Shown: in pieces, positions 25,627-38,036 of the stretch | Layout of the letters: the number at the start of each line of letters is the position of its first letter | Position numbering within the stretch: the first letter of the stretch is position 1 | Source: Diplocarpon mali | Lineage: Eukaryota > Ascomycota > Leotiomycetes > Helotiales > Drepanopezizaceae | Assembly: GCA_024741835.1 (NCBI GenBank) | Contig: JAENRP010000042.1 | Span: 94,953-158,952, forward strand | Length of the DNA: 64,000 nt | Reading direction: 5' to 3' | Notes under the pieces: generated by a model | What the model saw: the letters and a program-made list of their open reading frames with translations, nothing else | What the model was told of the DNA's origin: nothing | The model's database searches: none | Made by a program: the position numbers and the translations under genes

Positions 25627-28096
25627 CTATCCCCAAGAAACCAATAACTTCTTCCCCTTCTTCTTGCCCTTTCCCTTGCCGCCAATATCGTCAGTCTCTT
25701 CCATCCCACTAGTCTCCAAGTTCGAACTGCCACTCGCATCCGGAGCCCACGCGTTTTTCGTCGTACCAACTCCATTTTCCCTCCTCACCATACCTTTTCC
25801 ATACCCAAAAATTGAGCTCTGAGGCTTGGCAGCCGGTGGCAGCGCTGGAAACGCGCTGTTATCCTTGCTAGCGGGCCTACTTGATGGCGGCGTCGGTCTT
25901 GAAGACCCCGGCGCCGAGTTTGACGCCGAGGATGAAGCGACCCAAGAGATGGTAGAGATCTTTCCAGCTGGAGCACTGGGTCGAGAGGCTGACGAAGGGA
26001 GACCGGGAAACGGAGTGGAGCTCGACGTTGCGGAAGACGAAGGTGCATTTGAGGCTGTACCCCAGGAGCGTTTTTGTGAGACAGAGGAGCGGGAAGATTG
26101 AGCGGTTGAAGATTTGAGTTTTAGCACGCGGCTTGTTTTTGGCTTCGCAGCCGAGGAAGAAGAACCTGAGGATGTGACAGCCCAGTTGAGTGGTATCGCG
26201 CTGCTGCTATTGCTGCTTGCGGCTGGTAGAGAGGGGTAGTCATCATTGATAGCACGCCAATTGCTCCAGGCTGCTCGAATGGCACCAGCTTTGTTGGGAT
26301 CCTCAAACAAGTCTGCTACCTCGCGGATTAAAGTGCCAAGGGCAGTAGGTGTCGTTTCTGAGAAGAGAGTAAAGAAAGAGTCAATCAATGCTGGCGCTGC
26401 AATGTCATCCTTTTGGAACGAGGAGATGAGGTAGCGAAACCGGGTTAATTTGGTGTCGTCTTTATGAAGAAGACCACTTGCCCGTTCGACAACAGCACCA
26501 TGTCTCAACTTTCGCGCCTCGTCCTGAGGTGTCAAACTGGGTGAGGGTGCCTGTGGAGTGCTGGTTGCTGCGACCACATTCGCAGACGGTTGCTGGATCG
26601 TCATCCTCACAGGTGTTCCTCGAGATTGAGCAGGTGTCGGGTTGGACGTCAATTGACCCCCAAAAGTCCGCGGTGTAATAGACTGAGCACTCTGGATAGC
26701 CATCTGCCTTTGGAACGCTTGCTCATCTCTCCGCAAAGGTTGAGCACTGGAAGCAGGGATTGGATCAGCATTCGGATCTCTTCCTCTCCCTCGTCCCCTC
26801 CCTTCTCTCTGCTCTCGTTGACTTCCACCTCCTCTCCTCTCCTGAACATAAGGCGCTCTGTAGTCGAATGAGGAAATATCCACCACCCTAGCATCTCGTC
26901 TGACATCTTTAGACAGAGAATTGCTATGCTCGGACAATTGATGGGCTTTCAAATCCATTTCGGAACCAAAAGCAACGAATTTCTTCTCTAAACATTCTGG
27001 CTCCCTACACACAAGATGATCTTTTACCATATGTGCGTAGACGGCATCATAGTTGAGGAAGTATTGTGGTACGCCACCGGTCACTGCATCACAGACGTGA
27101 CATCTCTCGTGAGCCTCTCTGCAGTGGACATAAAGTTCATCATCGCTGTAAAACCTCGTTCCACAAAAGGAGCATAACGGGTGGCCCTTGAATCCACTCT
27201 GATCAGCAGCTCCAGGACTGTCATCTCCCTTCTTCATATGCCTAGATAGCTCTGCATCTGTGAACAGTTCGTGCTCGTGCGTAAATATCTTCTTATGCTT
27301 AGAGCATAAATCACATATCTTCTTTTTATGTGCTGACCTGGCGTGTCGGTGCAGGTCTGGCCAGCTTATACAAGCAATATCGCAGTCTCCATCTGGACAG
27401 TTGAAACGCAGTAGTAATCGAGAGTCATCCTCAATCTCACTACTCTCATAACGTATTCCGTTGATAGTATCCACTCTTGGAGTTTCATCCTCTGTGAAAT
27501 CCTCGAATCGTTTTGTTTTGTTGTCTGTAAAGATCACAAAAGGAGCTGGAGTCTATCCACAGCATTAGCATGTATCTTCAAAAGCATTCATAACTTACTC
27601 GACAGTGGGCACAATTCAGATCCTTATACAGTGCCCTCATCCGTAAACAACATATATGGCACGTCCGATGATTACAAGAAGCAATACTTTCATGTGTCAC
27701 TTCGCTCGCACAGATGAAGCAGACCTCTGCGTCCACGTCTTCCTCTACTTTGACCTCTTCTCTCTGCGCAGCTTCTGGACGTTTGTATCTCACAGCCGGC
27801 TTTGCTGCGTCCGCAGGACTTAGTGTTGGATTTGCACTTGCAAGCGCAACTACTGGCCCTATTCTCTGACCCTGATTTGGAGACTCTGCTCCTCCGCGGG
27901 CCCACCTCTTTTGATCTTGACCGCCTCCACAATTTCCTCTATGTTGCCCTCTAGATTCTCGCTGTGTGTTTTCTCCGTGGGTTGAATTTCCACCTCGAGA
28001 CCCTCTTCCTTGGCCTCTTCCTCTGCCAACACTTCGCGGTCTCGAAGGCAGTTCTGTTGCCATCCCGACACTTTGTGTTGATCCTCCAGTAGACAT
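25627..28096 (-). CDS. hel2: RING and C2H2 zinc-finger E3 ubiquitin ligase Hel2 (ZNF598 family)
   Basis: Two minus-strand exons, 28096-27599 and 27552-25627, phase 0, 46-nt intron, 807 aa. Hel2/ZNF598 detects collided ribosomes, ubiquitinates small-subunit proteins and starts ribosome-associated quality control. The first 90 residues are Arg/Gly-rich. A C3HC4-type RING lies at about residues 127-166 (CFICASEVTHESIASCNHRTC...CAHCR), ending exactly at the intron. The second exon opens with FVIFTDN, the family sequence after the RING, and then carries the array of Cys/His zinc fingers (CPDGDC, CDLCSKHKKIFTHEHELF, CSFCGTRFYSDDELYVHCREAH, CHVCDAV) through about residue 360. The C-terminal half is low-complexity Ser/Pro/Ala and ends in a basic GKGKGKKKGKK stretch. 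Assignment is firm. Confidence 0.94.
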
Positions 28097-28795
28097 CTCA
28101 GTGACGGTTGCTTCAAAGTCGGTCTATTCGCTGGGCTCAAGACGCAATTTGCTTCTGTGGGATAACGGTTCCTTCTGAGGAGCTGGCGAGGCGCACTTAA
28201 GCATGCGATTTGTGAAGATGACGACAAGACAAGTGACTTTAGGTACTCATAGTCGGGCAGATTTAATTCATGGTAAGCGAGAACCCCGCCAAAGCTCGGA
28301 CGCAAGGTGTAAAACGAGGCTGACAAAGGGAAGGAAGTGTTGGTGCAAAGTGTCAGTTTAGAAGAGAACACTTGTGAAACATTCACGAATGAGATAAGAA
28401 GTAAAATAGCAAAAATGTGTTTTCAGTCCTGGCTTCTTGGAGATGACTGGAATGCCATATACCGACATTATTCAGACACAAAGACGGGTCAAATGATGTA
28501 AACCTTTCGACTCACAAAGACAATATGGGAAAAACAACAGCTCTTGGTTTTTAGTGTAACCTGAAGATATTGCCGTAATAGCCATTACGTTCATTCATTA
28601 AAGGTCTCCATTGTAATTCTGGCTAGCGATGCCTGCCAGTTCGATTACATGCAGTACCATACTACCCACCTACTTCCTACCTACCAATCAACCCACGCCT
28701 ACATCCAGAATATCAAAAAGCCACGGCCTTAATTCATACCAAGATTCTTCTAACCAACCTACTACCTTAGCCCAAGAAGACTCAAGTCAAGCAGC
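28097..28795. other. Spacer between hel2 and the SWIB gene
   Basis: Upstream region of hel2 and 3' flank of the SWIB gene; no independent gene recognised. Confidence 0.55.
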
Positions 28796-29834
28796 CTATT
28801 CCTCCTCAACATCATACAGCTGCTTACTTAATATCTTGTTCATCGTGAACATGTGCACCTTGTCTTGCTTGAACACCAGCTGTAGCTTTTCGTCACATAG
28901 GATCTGGCGCTTATCGTTCGGATCCTGAAGGTCTCGTGATTTAATATACTCCCATATTTTCTTGACTACTTGAGGTCTCGAGAGCTGTGTCTTCCATTAG
29001 CAAAAGGTCCCCAAGCAAGACTAATTTACACTCATAAGCTACAATAGGAATGGCACAAGAGGATAACATACCGTCGGCTCACCCACTAAATTCGCAAGAG
29101 GCGAGCTCAAGTGATACAGTTTGTGGAAGCCCCCCTTCTTCGGCTTCTCCTTGACTTCCCCATCACTACCAATCTCCACCTCACTATCATCCTCCTCTTT
29201 GACTTTCTTCTCGCTCTTCTTGCGCGGCTTCTTCGCTTTCGAAATCTTCTTCGCAACTTTGTTGCCCGCACCACCCCTTGTTGCTCGCGTACCTCTATTC
29301 TCCTGCGCCTGCAGTATCGCCGCGAGCTTCGCGTCGTCTGCCTCCTTGTTTTGTTTCCGCTTCTTCTTTGGTGGAGAGGCGTCTCCCGAGTCGTATTGGG
29401 GTTCAGGTTTGGGGTCTCGTGAGTGGGTTTCTGCGCGCGAGCGGGGATGTGTGCTTTCTTGCTTTACAAAGGCGGATTCGGATTTGCCATGACCGTTTGC
29501 AGAGGAAGGTGGAGGGTTGGAGAGGGTTTCGAAGTGGTTGAACCGTTCGTGGATCAACTCCTTAATAGCTTGCTAGACGTAGCTTTTAGAGAGGTCGGAA
29601 GCAGGCTTAGCTTGGGGTAAGAATAAGGGTATACCTTCTGGTCAGAAAGATCATGGTTCAGAGCTTCTTGTAGGCCATTGCGGATCTTCTTCGCGGAGAT
29701 TGTTGCCAGGTCACCATTCCTTAAAATACTATCAATGATTGCGGTATACTGGGCGATTTCTGCTGGGAGTACTGCGATATGTTAGAACTTCGTATAGGCT
29801 GCGCTGAAGCTGGAAGAGGGTTCTTACAAGACAT
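28796..29834 (-). CDS. DEK C-terminal plus SWIB/MDM2 domain protein (Uaf30/Tri1-like)
   Basis: Four minus-strand exons: 29834-29828 (7 nt), 29771-29635, 29572-29072 and 28984-28796, giving 277 aa; introns are 56, 62 and 87 nt. The N-terminal 60 residues form a DEK_C-like helical domain (IAQYTAIIDSILRNGDLATI, KKIRNGLQEAL). A Lys/Glu-rich nuclear-type linker follows, with PKKKRK. The C-terminus is a complete SWIB domain (about 193-275) with KKGGFHKLYHLSSPLANLVG, SRPQVVKKIWEYIK and NDKRQILCDEKL. Yeast relatives are Uaf30, part of the rDNA upstream activation factor for RNA polymerase I, and Tri1. Which of these roles applies cannot be read from sequence. The very short first exon is required to supply an ATG in frame. 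Confidence 0.9.
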
Positions 29835-30704
29835 TTTGGTGATACCAAGGTGGTACAATTATCAAGCTTTGCGGTTTTGCAGTGCAATCTGGAGCTATAC
29901 CCAGCTGAAGATGAGATCCAAGAGAGTAGGTGGTTCCGTTTGAGGGGGTTTCGACGGCTTGTAGGGGAAGCTGTTGTGGTGTTTCGCAGCGAACAAAGCC
30001 TCTAGAGCGACAGACTGATAAGTACACAGGTGCACAGAGCTCAAGGTATGCATCCAAGGAGGCACGCTCTCTAACTACCGCTATAATCGTATTTATTGCT
30101 AGACGAGGGATTTTACAGCAGCAGGTATACTGGGGGAAGATATAGTCGAATGGCTACACAGGATCCTGAGGCTCAATTAGACATGCGGGAAGCCGTCTTT
30201 GAGGCCTATGTATGTTGAAGGCAGGGGTGGTGAACAGCTACGGCAGCTTATGCAGCACGATTAAAAGTATCCTTACTCGTGCTGCATGCAACAAGTTTGA
30301 TAAATGATTGGGAATAGCTGTAACGTAAATTGTGAGAGGGAGCTCACGACAAATTATTGTGTTATTAACAATGGGTATAGACAAGCTGGTCTGTTGTGGC
30401 ATCAGGGAAGTAAGATCCGTAGTTTGTGGCTGAAACCTAGCCACATTCATGATAGCTGCCAAAGATCTAGATTTGATGGCCAGGCCGGAGAATTTGAAGC
30501 GCAGGCTTCTCTACACAACGGTTTTAGGTCTTTCAAATAGAGCAGATAAGAGGGGTGATATAGCGAATATGTTGCAAGGATATCGTATAATTTAAAATGC
30601 TCAAAGTAAATTATCATATCTAATACTAAAATTTCCGCTAAATCCACAACTTATTTGCCTTTTCTTGCCATCAAGCACTTGAATATCCAGTTCTCACTAC
30701 ATTA
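29835..30704. other. Intergenic spacer between ire1 3' end and the SWIB gene
   Basis: AT-rich spacer; only short open frames without motifs. Nothing assigned. Confidence 0.55.
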
Positions 30705-33700
30705 CTAGCCGGAATTGGGCTCATAGTACTCTCTGAAACGATCCGTAACATCCCACTCGACATTATATATCACAGTCCAACATGTGATTAGCAAATTGGG
30801 AAACCTTCTTGTCCAAAAGCTCAAGTAACCATCCGGAAGAGGACCCACATGCTCCTTCAGTTTTTCACTCAAGTCCTCATAGTGATTTCTCTTATTCCGC
30901 AAGGCGCGCAAAAGGTCAAGCAGTTTGGTGCCTGTGTACTTTCTCTGCTTGCCCATCGACTCCACGAATTCTTTCCCGAGGTGTTTGAGAAAATCTTGAC
31001 GACAAACAGCAGAAGCATAAGCCTCAAGTTCCTGGAGTGCAGGCGATGGGGGGTCCCTCGATTCTTTTTCAAAATGATCAGAAACATCGCACAGGAAATT
31101 AAGGCGTTTTTTCGGCGACCAGAAAAATGGATGTGCCATGACATGCCGTGCTGAAGGCCGTTCCCTAGGGTTGGGCTGAAGCATTGAGTTGATGAGATTT
31201 TTCGCCTCATATGCGTAGTTTCCGAGAACTTGGAGATGGTCAAGGTTGTGCTGGCCCTTCCGTATGTTGACTTCACGCATGAATTTGTCGCCACAGTCGA
31301 AAGGATGAGATCCCTTAGTAAGAACGTAAAAGAATACTAGGCCAAGCGAGAAGATGTCAATAGCACGGGTAGCCCGACGATTCGGGAGTAAGTCTGGGTT
31401 GAGGATGAGAGACCCAGAGTTCCCATCTGTGCTAGCATCGACCATCGCTCCGTGGGCGCGGCCATCCTTGGCATCGTCGTCTAACAGAAGTTCTGGGGCG
31501 CGCCAGCCAGAGGTACCAGCAGCGTGGGCGGTAGTGGCGCGGAATGACGATTGCTCACCCTCCAGTTTCTTGCAGAGTCCAAAATCAGATACGAGCAGTC
31601 TTGGTTTCCCATCTTTACCGATGGATACCAAGATGTTTTGAGGCTTCAAGTCTCGATGGACAATTCGAAGCTTGTGTAAATGTTGAAGACCATTAGTAAT
31701 CTGATAGAGAACATTGGGCAAATCTCTTTCGCCAGCTTGCGCTAGGTCACGATTTTTCTGCGGTTTATCAATGACATCGGCTAGCGAGGCAGGGCAGAGC
31801 TCCAAGGCAATGTAGAGGAATTCTCCTGCACCTTGCTGAGCATAGTACCGGATCACTATCACTGATGTTAGAACCAGATTGTAGTGAAATGTAAGGCAAT
31901 GACTCACCGTTCGGATGGTCATCACTTTCTCTCAACAGCTTTGTCTCTTGAGATGCGATATCAAAAAATTGAATGAGCATTCGCTTCACGGCAACGTCGC
32001 GACCGTCAAATTTGCCCTCGAAAACCAGCGTGCCATTGCTGCCGGTGCCAATGAGTTTATCCGTGTTGACTTCGAGAGCACCAATACGAATGACAGGGCC
32101 AGAGACTTCCTGTGGATCACTGGGGACTGTCCGAATGTCAGGCTCGATTTCCGGCTGTTGTCCCAGCTTTTGGGCCTTTCGGACGGCATCTTCAACCGTT
32201 GGAGGTGGTTTAGACGTTATATTTCCGTCTTCGGAGGGAGCTTGAGAACTAGCTCTTCCTTTCTTATGTTTGACTCCTCCACGGCGACCTCTATGTGCCT
32301 TTTTGGTCTTCTCTTTTTCTGGTGAAACATGTGGCTTGTGGTCACCAGGAACTTCGAGGTTGGCAACAGGTGGATGACTCCCTGGAATACTATTCACGGG
32401 TAGAGACTCTTCAATCCTTAGGGAAGGGACCTCAGGGGATCCTCCAAGCGTAGGAATCTCGATCACTTTATCTTCTGGTATCCTGGGGAGTCGATTCATC
32501 TCGGGAGCTCTGTCGACGAGCCCGGACTTTGGAGAGCTCCGACGTCTGTTGAAGAAGTCGCCAATGGATTTTCGAAGAGTTTGATGATTGTAGAAAACGA
32601 AACCTGCAAGGAACAAGTAAAGTAATGGGTTTCGGAAAAATCCATGGACGTAATCGATCAACTGTTCGGTGCCTTGTTGAAGTAAATTGGGCTCATCCAC
32701 GAAGTCTACGGCGTTTTCAACTGGCCTTATTAGATCGCTCGATTCCTGCTTCGGAGGCCCAGCTATTGCAAGTGGCTGGTTCTTGGTGTAAATCGTTTCG
32801 AGGGAATGCAGTCCAACAAGCGCTTCGGATAGCCGTACACTATCGGTAATGTCCCATTGAGGGTGATGCTGTAACCAACCTTGCTGGGTGCATTGCGCCT
32901 TGCGGATGCTATCGACAGCCAGAGGATATCTGCTACCTGACATGGCAAACCAACTTCCATCCTCGGTATGGTTGAGGAAGATACTGCTTGCCCTAAGGCT
33001 CTGCAAGGCTGCATCATCATTGTTCGGGGGTGGTGGCTGCGGAAGGAGGATCAAATCTGGATGATTTCGATCAGTTCCCCAAGGTCGTGCCACATCAAAG
33101 ACTCGTGCAACCGGAGAGGCAAGCTTGTGCTTGAACTTCTTACCAGGCCCGTCTTGATCCGAGCCATTAAGGTCAAATCCAATGACACCTCCATCGTGCC
33201 CGGTGTATATGTATTTGCTGTCCATAGACTTGTGGTGTTGGCGCTGAAGATCCTGATCGTGAGTGTTGGGAATCCATTCAGAGAAATTCAAGGTAGCGAT
33301 GTGGCGAGAGTCTTGCTTTCCATGAATAGTCACTTCGTATTCCAATCTGCCAATGGTCAAAGTAGCATCCTTGCATTCCTCAGAATCAAAGTTGCCACTG
33401 GAAGCTTTGCAATTCTCGTTGCGAACGACACCTTGATTGCTATAGTAGTCAATCACGTTCCCGGTGTGCGCGTCAACCGTCATCATGGTTGTCTGTTTCC
33501 TCCCATTGTAGATAACATCATTATCTGGGTCATAATAAGGTGACATCTCATCAACCAATTTTTTGATTGTAAGACCGGTGTCGACCAGACCGCGGTTTGC
33601 TCCGCTAGGTCGATAAATGAACAAGTTCCCATCACGACTAGGCTCGACAATCCACAGGTATTCATCAATCGACATTGGATTGTAGTCGGACTCGACAGTC

Positions 33701-34224
33701 GACCGATTTCGACGGTGATGCTCTGTCTTCACCATGGGAATCTCGGCCGATAATTCCCATTTCTCTTGGCCAGTCTTCCGCCCCCTGGCGTGTAATTTTC
33801 CATCGACGGTCGCCAGAAGCACAAAATCTTCTACTTCCCAATCCTCAAGACTCCGCGCAGTATGCGACGAGGTGAGCCCAGCACTTCTAGAGCTGGGCAG
33901 TCTTGCAGGAGGTGCTTCAACGGCATTTTCTGCCGGAGCCAAAGTTGTTACGAGGGCGCTCGCATCATTCTGATTGATGGTATCTTGAATGTTATTGACA
34001 TCCTTGAAGGTATTTTTGCGTCTTCCATATGAGCCGGGTATCGGGATCTGCGGAGGTATCTTCGTCACCTCGAGCTTGTTTCCTTCATGAGGTGACTCGC
34101 GCTGCTGGACTCCGGGTCGCTGCTGCTGCTGAGCGTCGACGAGCCATGATAGAAATAGGATAGCGGCTGCTAAGAGTATGATACTGTTGACGTGACCATC
34201 TCCGGGAGGCCGCCGTCGCGGCAT
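30705..34224 (-). CDS. ire1: ER stress sensor kinase/endoribonuclease Ire1
   Basis: Two minus-strand exons, 34224-31908 and 31855-30705, phase 1, 52-nt intron with a TTCTAAC branch site, 1155 aa. Ire1 senses unfolded proteins in the ER lumen and splices HAC1/XBP1-type mRNA. A signal anchor lies at about residues 14-31. The luminal beta-rich sensor follows (EDWEVEDFVLLATVDGKLHA, YIYTGHDGGVIGFDLNGSDQ), then a transmembrane helix at about 533-555 (NPLLYLFLAGFVFY). A basic linker leads to the kinase: GTGSNGTLVFEG, VAVKRM near 746, HRDLKPQN near 839, SDFGLCKKL and SGWRAPELL. The C-terminus is the KEN RNase domain with RNKRNHYEDL and YLSFWTRRFPNLLI. All domains are complete. A stretch between the DFG-like motif and APE is long, with an insertion in the C-lobe (DDDAKDGRAHGAMVDASTDG), as is common in fungal Ire1. 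Confidence 0.96.
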
Positions 34225-35821
34225 TGTGGGCCTTCAATGTTGCTGCTGGTTGAGGAGAGACAGATCGAGGTCTGTCTGAGGGAAGCACGCGCTAAGGTGT
34301 TGAGCGGAGGTTGAGGGTATCGCAAGAGCGAAGTGTGGTTGGAGACAAAGATGTTTTTCTACCAGTGATCAAGGCAAGGGAAGAGACGCTCCAGTGGCGT
34401 AGGTAATCATATAAAATATGCTGGAGGTATTTTATCGGGGCACAGATTTGTTCCGTACGCGATCCTGGTATTGACCGGGACCTCGAGCGAACCTTCGAGA
34501 CGAGCGCATGAGCCAATCACTTATGGGTCTCGTAGGCGAGGTGCGGAGCAGGAGTTGAGTTGGGTCTGTGAAACGGGCCTGATGAGATGAGAGAATAAGG
34601 CAACCAAGAGTAGTCAGTTGCCAAAAGAGTTTTTGTTATTTTTTTGTTTTTATCTTTGCAATTGTTAGAGGTAGGTAATGGACATCGATAGTGGTGATGT
34701 AAGAGCAATTGAGTATCTGTCCCTCAGCTTACTGTACGACTGTAGGATTCATCATGCGACATTTGTACCGCCAATTTGAGTGCGGTGGTGTTACGATAGT
34801 TTCCTTGACCCCGAGTTTGTCGGTTTCACGCCCTTGCGGTGGCCGTAAAATTGTAAGGGATATGCTTTTGGGCCACTTTGGCTTCGAAACATAAGCTTCT
34901 GCATGGCTCCTTCGGCGTCACATACGGTAAAACTCTACGACGATCCGAATACAGAGATTTTAAGGTTGTGATGGCACTGCTGGGACTCCAAGTCGACATC
35001 AATTAAAATGGGATTAGGCCATAAGGCACACACACACCCAACTAGGCCCCTGTCTTCAGGCATACCTGCCACTTTAATAAGCGAAACTGCCAGTCTAAAC
35101 TACAGTACTTACCTTAGTGGTAAGATATTAATAGTAATTGTAAAGGCTGTTTCACCGACTATTAATACTGAGTCATTTTAGCTTGGTTATCACACCAAAC
35201 AGCATACTATATGTATCTTAAAGACTTTAACTACTCCTCTCAGTGTTGCTATTGATGACGGTATTTTTATTTCCATATTATAAATGATATTGTTCACTAC
35301 CTCCCACTTCCCATGGTCAGCTTGTAGAAGCAGCAAAAGCAGCGTGGGTGGATTTGTGTTCAATATGTGTGTATGTCTTATGGCCTCTTGCTGTTTTAAT
35401 CGATTCCCAGGAATTCTGCGAGTGGAAGATTCAACTGTACCGAGTAAGCGAATAGCACGAGATGAGATTCAGGAGTTACTTTAGTTTAACCCCATATCGT
35501 GTGAGCGCAGCCTGGAGAGCTTGCAGGTCGAGATCTTCGCACGTCCGGGCCTACTTATCATCCTTAGAACGCGCCTCATTGGGGACATAGCATCTAAGGG
35601 AGAATTTCGTGGACCAGTGCCTACGACATGGTCAGATTTGGGCCTTGCTACTGATCCAGCCACAGTGGAATACTGTACGACTACGATCCAAAGCTTTTAT
35701 GCACACTGGATAATTTCGACGTCATCCCATTCATTATTGAGGCTGCAATATGATCTATGGTATGGTACAACGCTCTGAGCTTTCCCCTTTCATGGTACAG
35801 AGAAGTCTAGTCACTCGTCAA
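34225..35821. other. Region between ire1 5' end and cct2 3' end, AT-rich core
   Basis: Contains the ire1 promoter near 34.2-34.7 kb and an AT-rich block at about 34.9-35.3 kb. A plus-strand frame at 35521-35778 (85 codons, FARPGLLIILRTRLIGDIAS, then PTTWSDLGLATDPATVEYC) has somewhat protein-like composition but no family I recognise; it could be a gene scrap or chance. Confidence 0.45.
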
Positions 35822-37610
35822 TCATCTCTCACGTCTCCGCGGCGCGCTACGAATGATGTTATCTACTCTCAGCAGCAGCTATCATCGCGTCAGCATCGGC
35901 ATCAACACATTTAGGGGATGTCTTACTTCAGCAGCTTCCGAAGCAGAAGAAACAACAGCCTTTTTAAGCTTATAGCTTTCGATAACCCCAAGCTCCCGCA
36001 TGTCGGTAATGCCACCACCAGGCGTGAGTAAGTCCAAACCATACGTAGTCATACCATCATAAATAGCGGTTCTAAGCTTGGCTACAAGATCACTGGAATC
36101 GTAACCTGCGTTGTCGGCAAGAATGGTAGGTAATTGACGGAGAGCAATAGCAAATGCGCTTACAGCAATTTGCTTCTTCCCATCGACCTTGAGAGCCGCT
36201 CCCTCGACAGCCTTGGCCATCAACATCTCAGCGCAGCCACCTCCGAGGGTAGTTCTTGGTTCCTTGACAGTTTGTGACAGAACTGCAAGGGCGTCATGAA
36301 GGGATCGTTCGGCTTCATCTAGAAGTTGTTCAGTTGCTCCTCGAAGGACTATTGTGCAAGCTTGGCCGGCAGCGACTCCAGAGAACTTGATTAGGGTATC
36401 CTCGCCAATGATTACCTCCTCGATTAGGTCGCAGTGGCCGAGCTTGACTTGTTCAGGGTGGTCAAATGTAGATGTGATCTCTCCACCAGTAACCAAAGCC
36501 AATCGCTCTATACCGTCAAAGTCCGCATGCTCGATGGACATGATTCCAGCATCCGAGAAAAGTTGTTCGGGCCAGTTGTAGATAAGTTGTCGGTTAATGA
36601 AGCAGTTGATACCGTGTGACTTGATCTTCTCAACCTTTGCCTTCATCTTGTCCTTCTCCGCCTTCTCCAGCTCTGCAAGCTTGCCTGTTGATGTCACCTT
36701 AACCCTAGCTCCAAATATCTTGATCTTGTCCGTATCCATAGCAGTATTTGCTACTAGAATCTTGGCCTTCTCTAATCTCTTTGGTTGGTTCACACCGATC
36801 TTTTTATCCAGAATGAAGCCCTCGTCAAGGTATGAGTCTTGGAGCTTTCCGCCTGCCTTCTTGATGATCTGGATATGGCTGAGATCCGAAGAGCCTTTCA
36901 TCCGCAGAACCGCATCACATGCTAACTCTGCAAAGTGATTCCGATCCTGGGACAGAACTTTCGAGCTCAAAGTTGTCCGCGCGATAGCCAATAAGTCTTT
37001 CTTGAAAGCTTCCCGGTTGCTGCTGTGATCCACCGCAGACTTCTCTAGAGCTGTCAGAGCCGCATGGCTTGCTATTCTATAACCTTCGATAATTGTTTGT
37101 GGGTGGATCTTCTTATCAACTAACTTCTCAGCTTCTCTTAAGAGCTCTGCAGCCAACACTGTGACTGATGTGGTTCCATCTCCAACTTCATCGTCCTGAA
37201 CTTTCGAAATATTAACCAGGACTTTGGCAGCGGCATTATCGAGAGCTATGGATTTGAGAATCGTCGCGCCATCGTTCGTAACCATTATCTCGCCAGTTGA
37301 AGCACTCTGCAGAATCTTGTCCATTCCCCTGCAGTATGAGTTAATGACTATCTTACGAAAGCTTCACGGTGTCTCTAACTTTGGCCCAAGAGTCGATTTA
37401 ACCAGGTCTCCGACTGCAATAGCTCCCACTAGAGAGATGAAATTAGTACCGCATTGGCGTATATACCAAAGGCTTCATGTTAGGGGCTGCAGGAGCTCAA
37501 GATTGAACACCTGCGTATATAAGCGTACCAAAAGCAGAAAGACGAGCATTCTCTCCCTTCTCCTCAGTCGTTCCGTCGTCAAAGATCTGGGTAGGGTTGA
37601 AGGACGCCAT
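35822..37610 (-). CDS. cct2: T-complex protein 1 subunit beta (CCT2) of the TRiC chaperonin
   Basis: Four minus-strand exons, 37610-37529, 37428-37380, 37328-35927 and 35878-35822, giving 529 aa, close to the 527 aa yeast protein. CCT2 is one of the eight subunits of the cytosolic ATP-driven chaperonin that folds actin and tubulin. Conserved segments include [20 protein letters not shown] at the N-terminus, [18 protein letters not shown] across the second intron, the catalytic GDGTTS loop and [21 protein letters not shown]; the last exon encodes the family C-terminus [18 protein letters not shown]. The second intron uses a GTTAGA donor, chosen because it restores LGPKGMD. The final intron was placed because reading through replaces the conserved end. 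Divergent from eIF3b. Confidence 0.95.
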
Positions 37611-38036
37611 ACTTGTTGTGGTGAGTTGATAAATGGTTCTGTGACTCGGGCTGCTACTCTATTTTTTCCCCCGTCGCGTCTCCAATATTTTGGCGCGCCG
37701 CCTTGCTAAATTCTCGCTAAATCGCTGCCCACGAACCACCACCTTCTCGTTTTTCTTTGCGAGCGTAGGTAGACCTTTTTTCCAACCAAGCTTTCTTGAC
37801 TCACAAGCACCCCCTACGTTTGGTATATTTAGAAGAATTTTTCATCGAGACTCTGCTCCCACGAAATTCTTCTCAGAAGGATCGTATTATACGTTTTAGG
37901 CGCACAGAACGAAATAAAGTGGGGTAATTTTCAAGTCCTAACAGCCGCTACACCAACAGACAAATCAACCACGAACGCAACACAAGATAGACTATCGCAT
38001 AAGGAACAAGACTGACGGCCGCACCAACTCGCAATC
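37611..38036. promoter_or_regulatory. Shared divergent promoter of cct2 and the eIF3b gene
   Basis: 426 bp between two divergent, highly expressed housekeeping genes. It contains T-rich tracts and a CCAATA near 37.68 kb. Its role as bidirectional promoter is inferred from arrangement. Confidence 0.6.
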
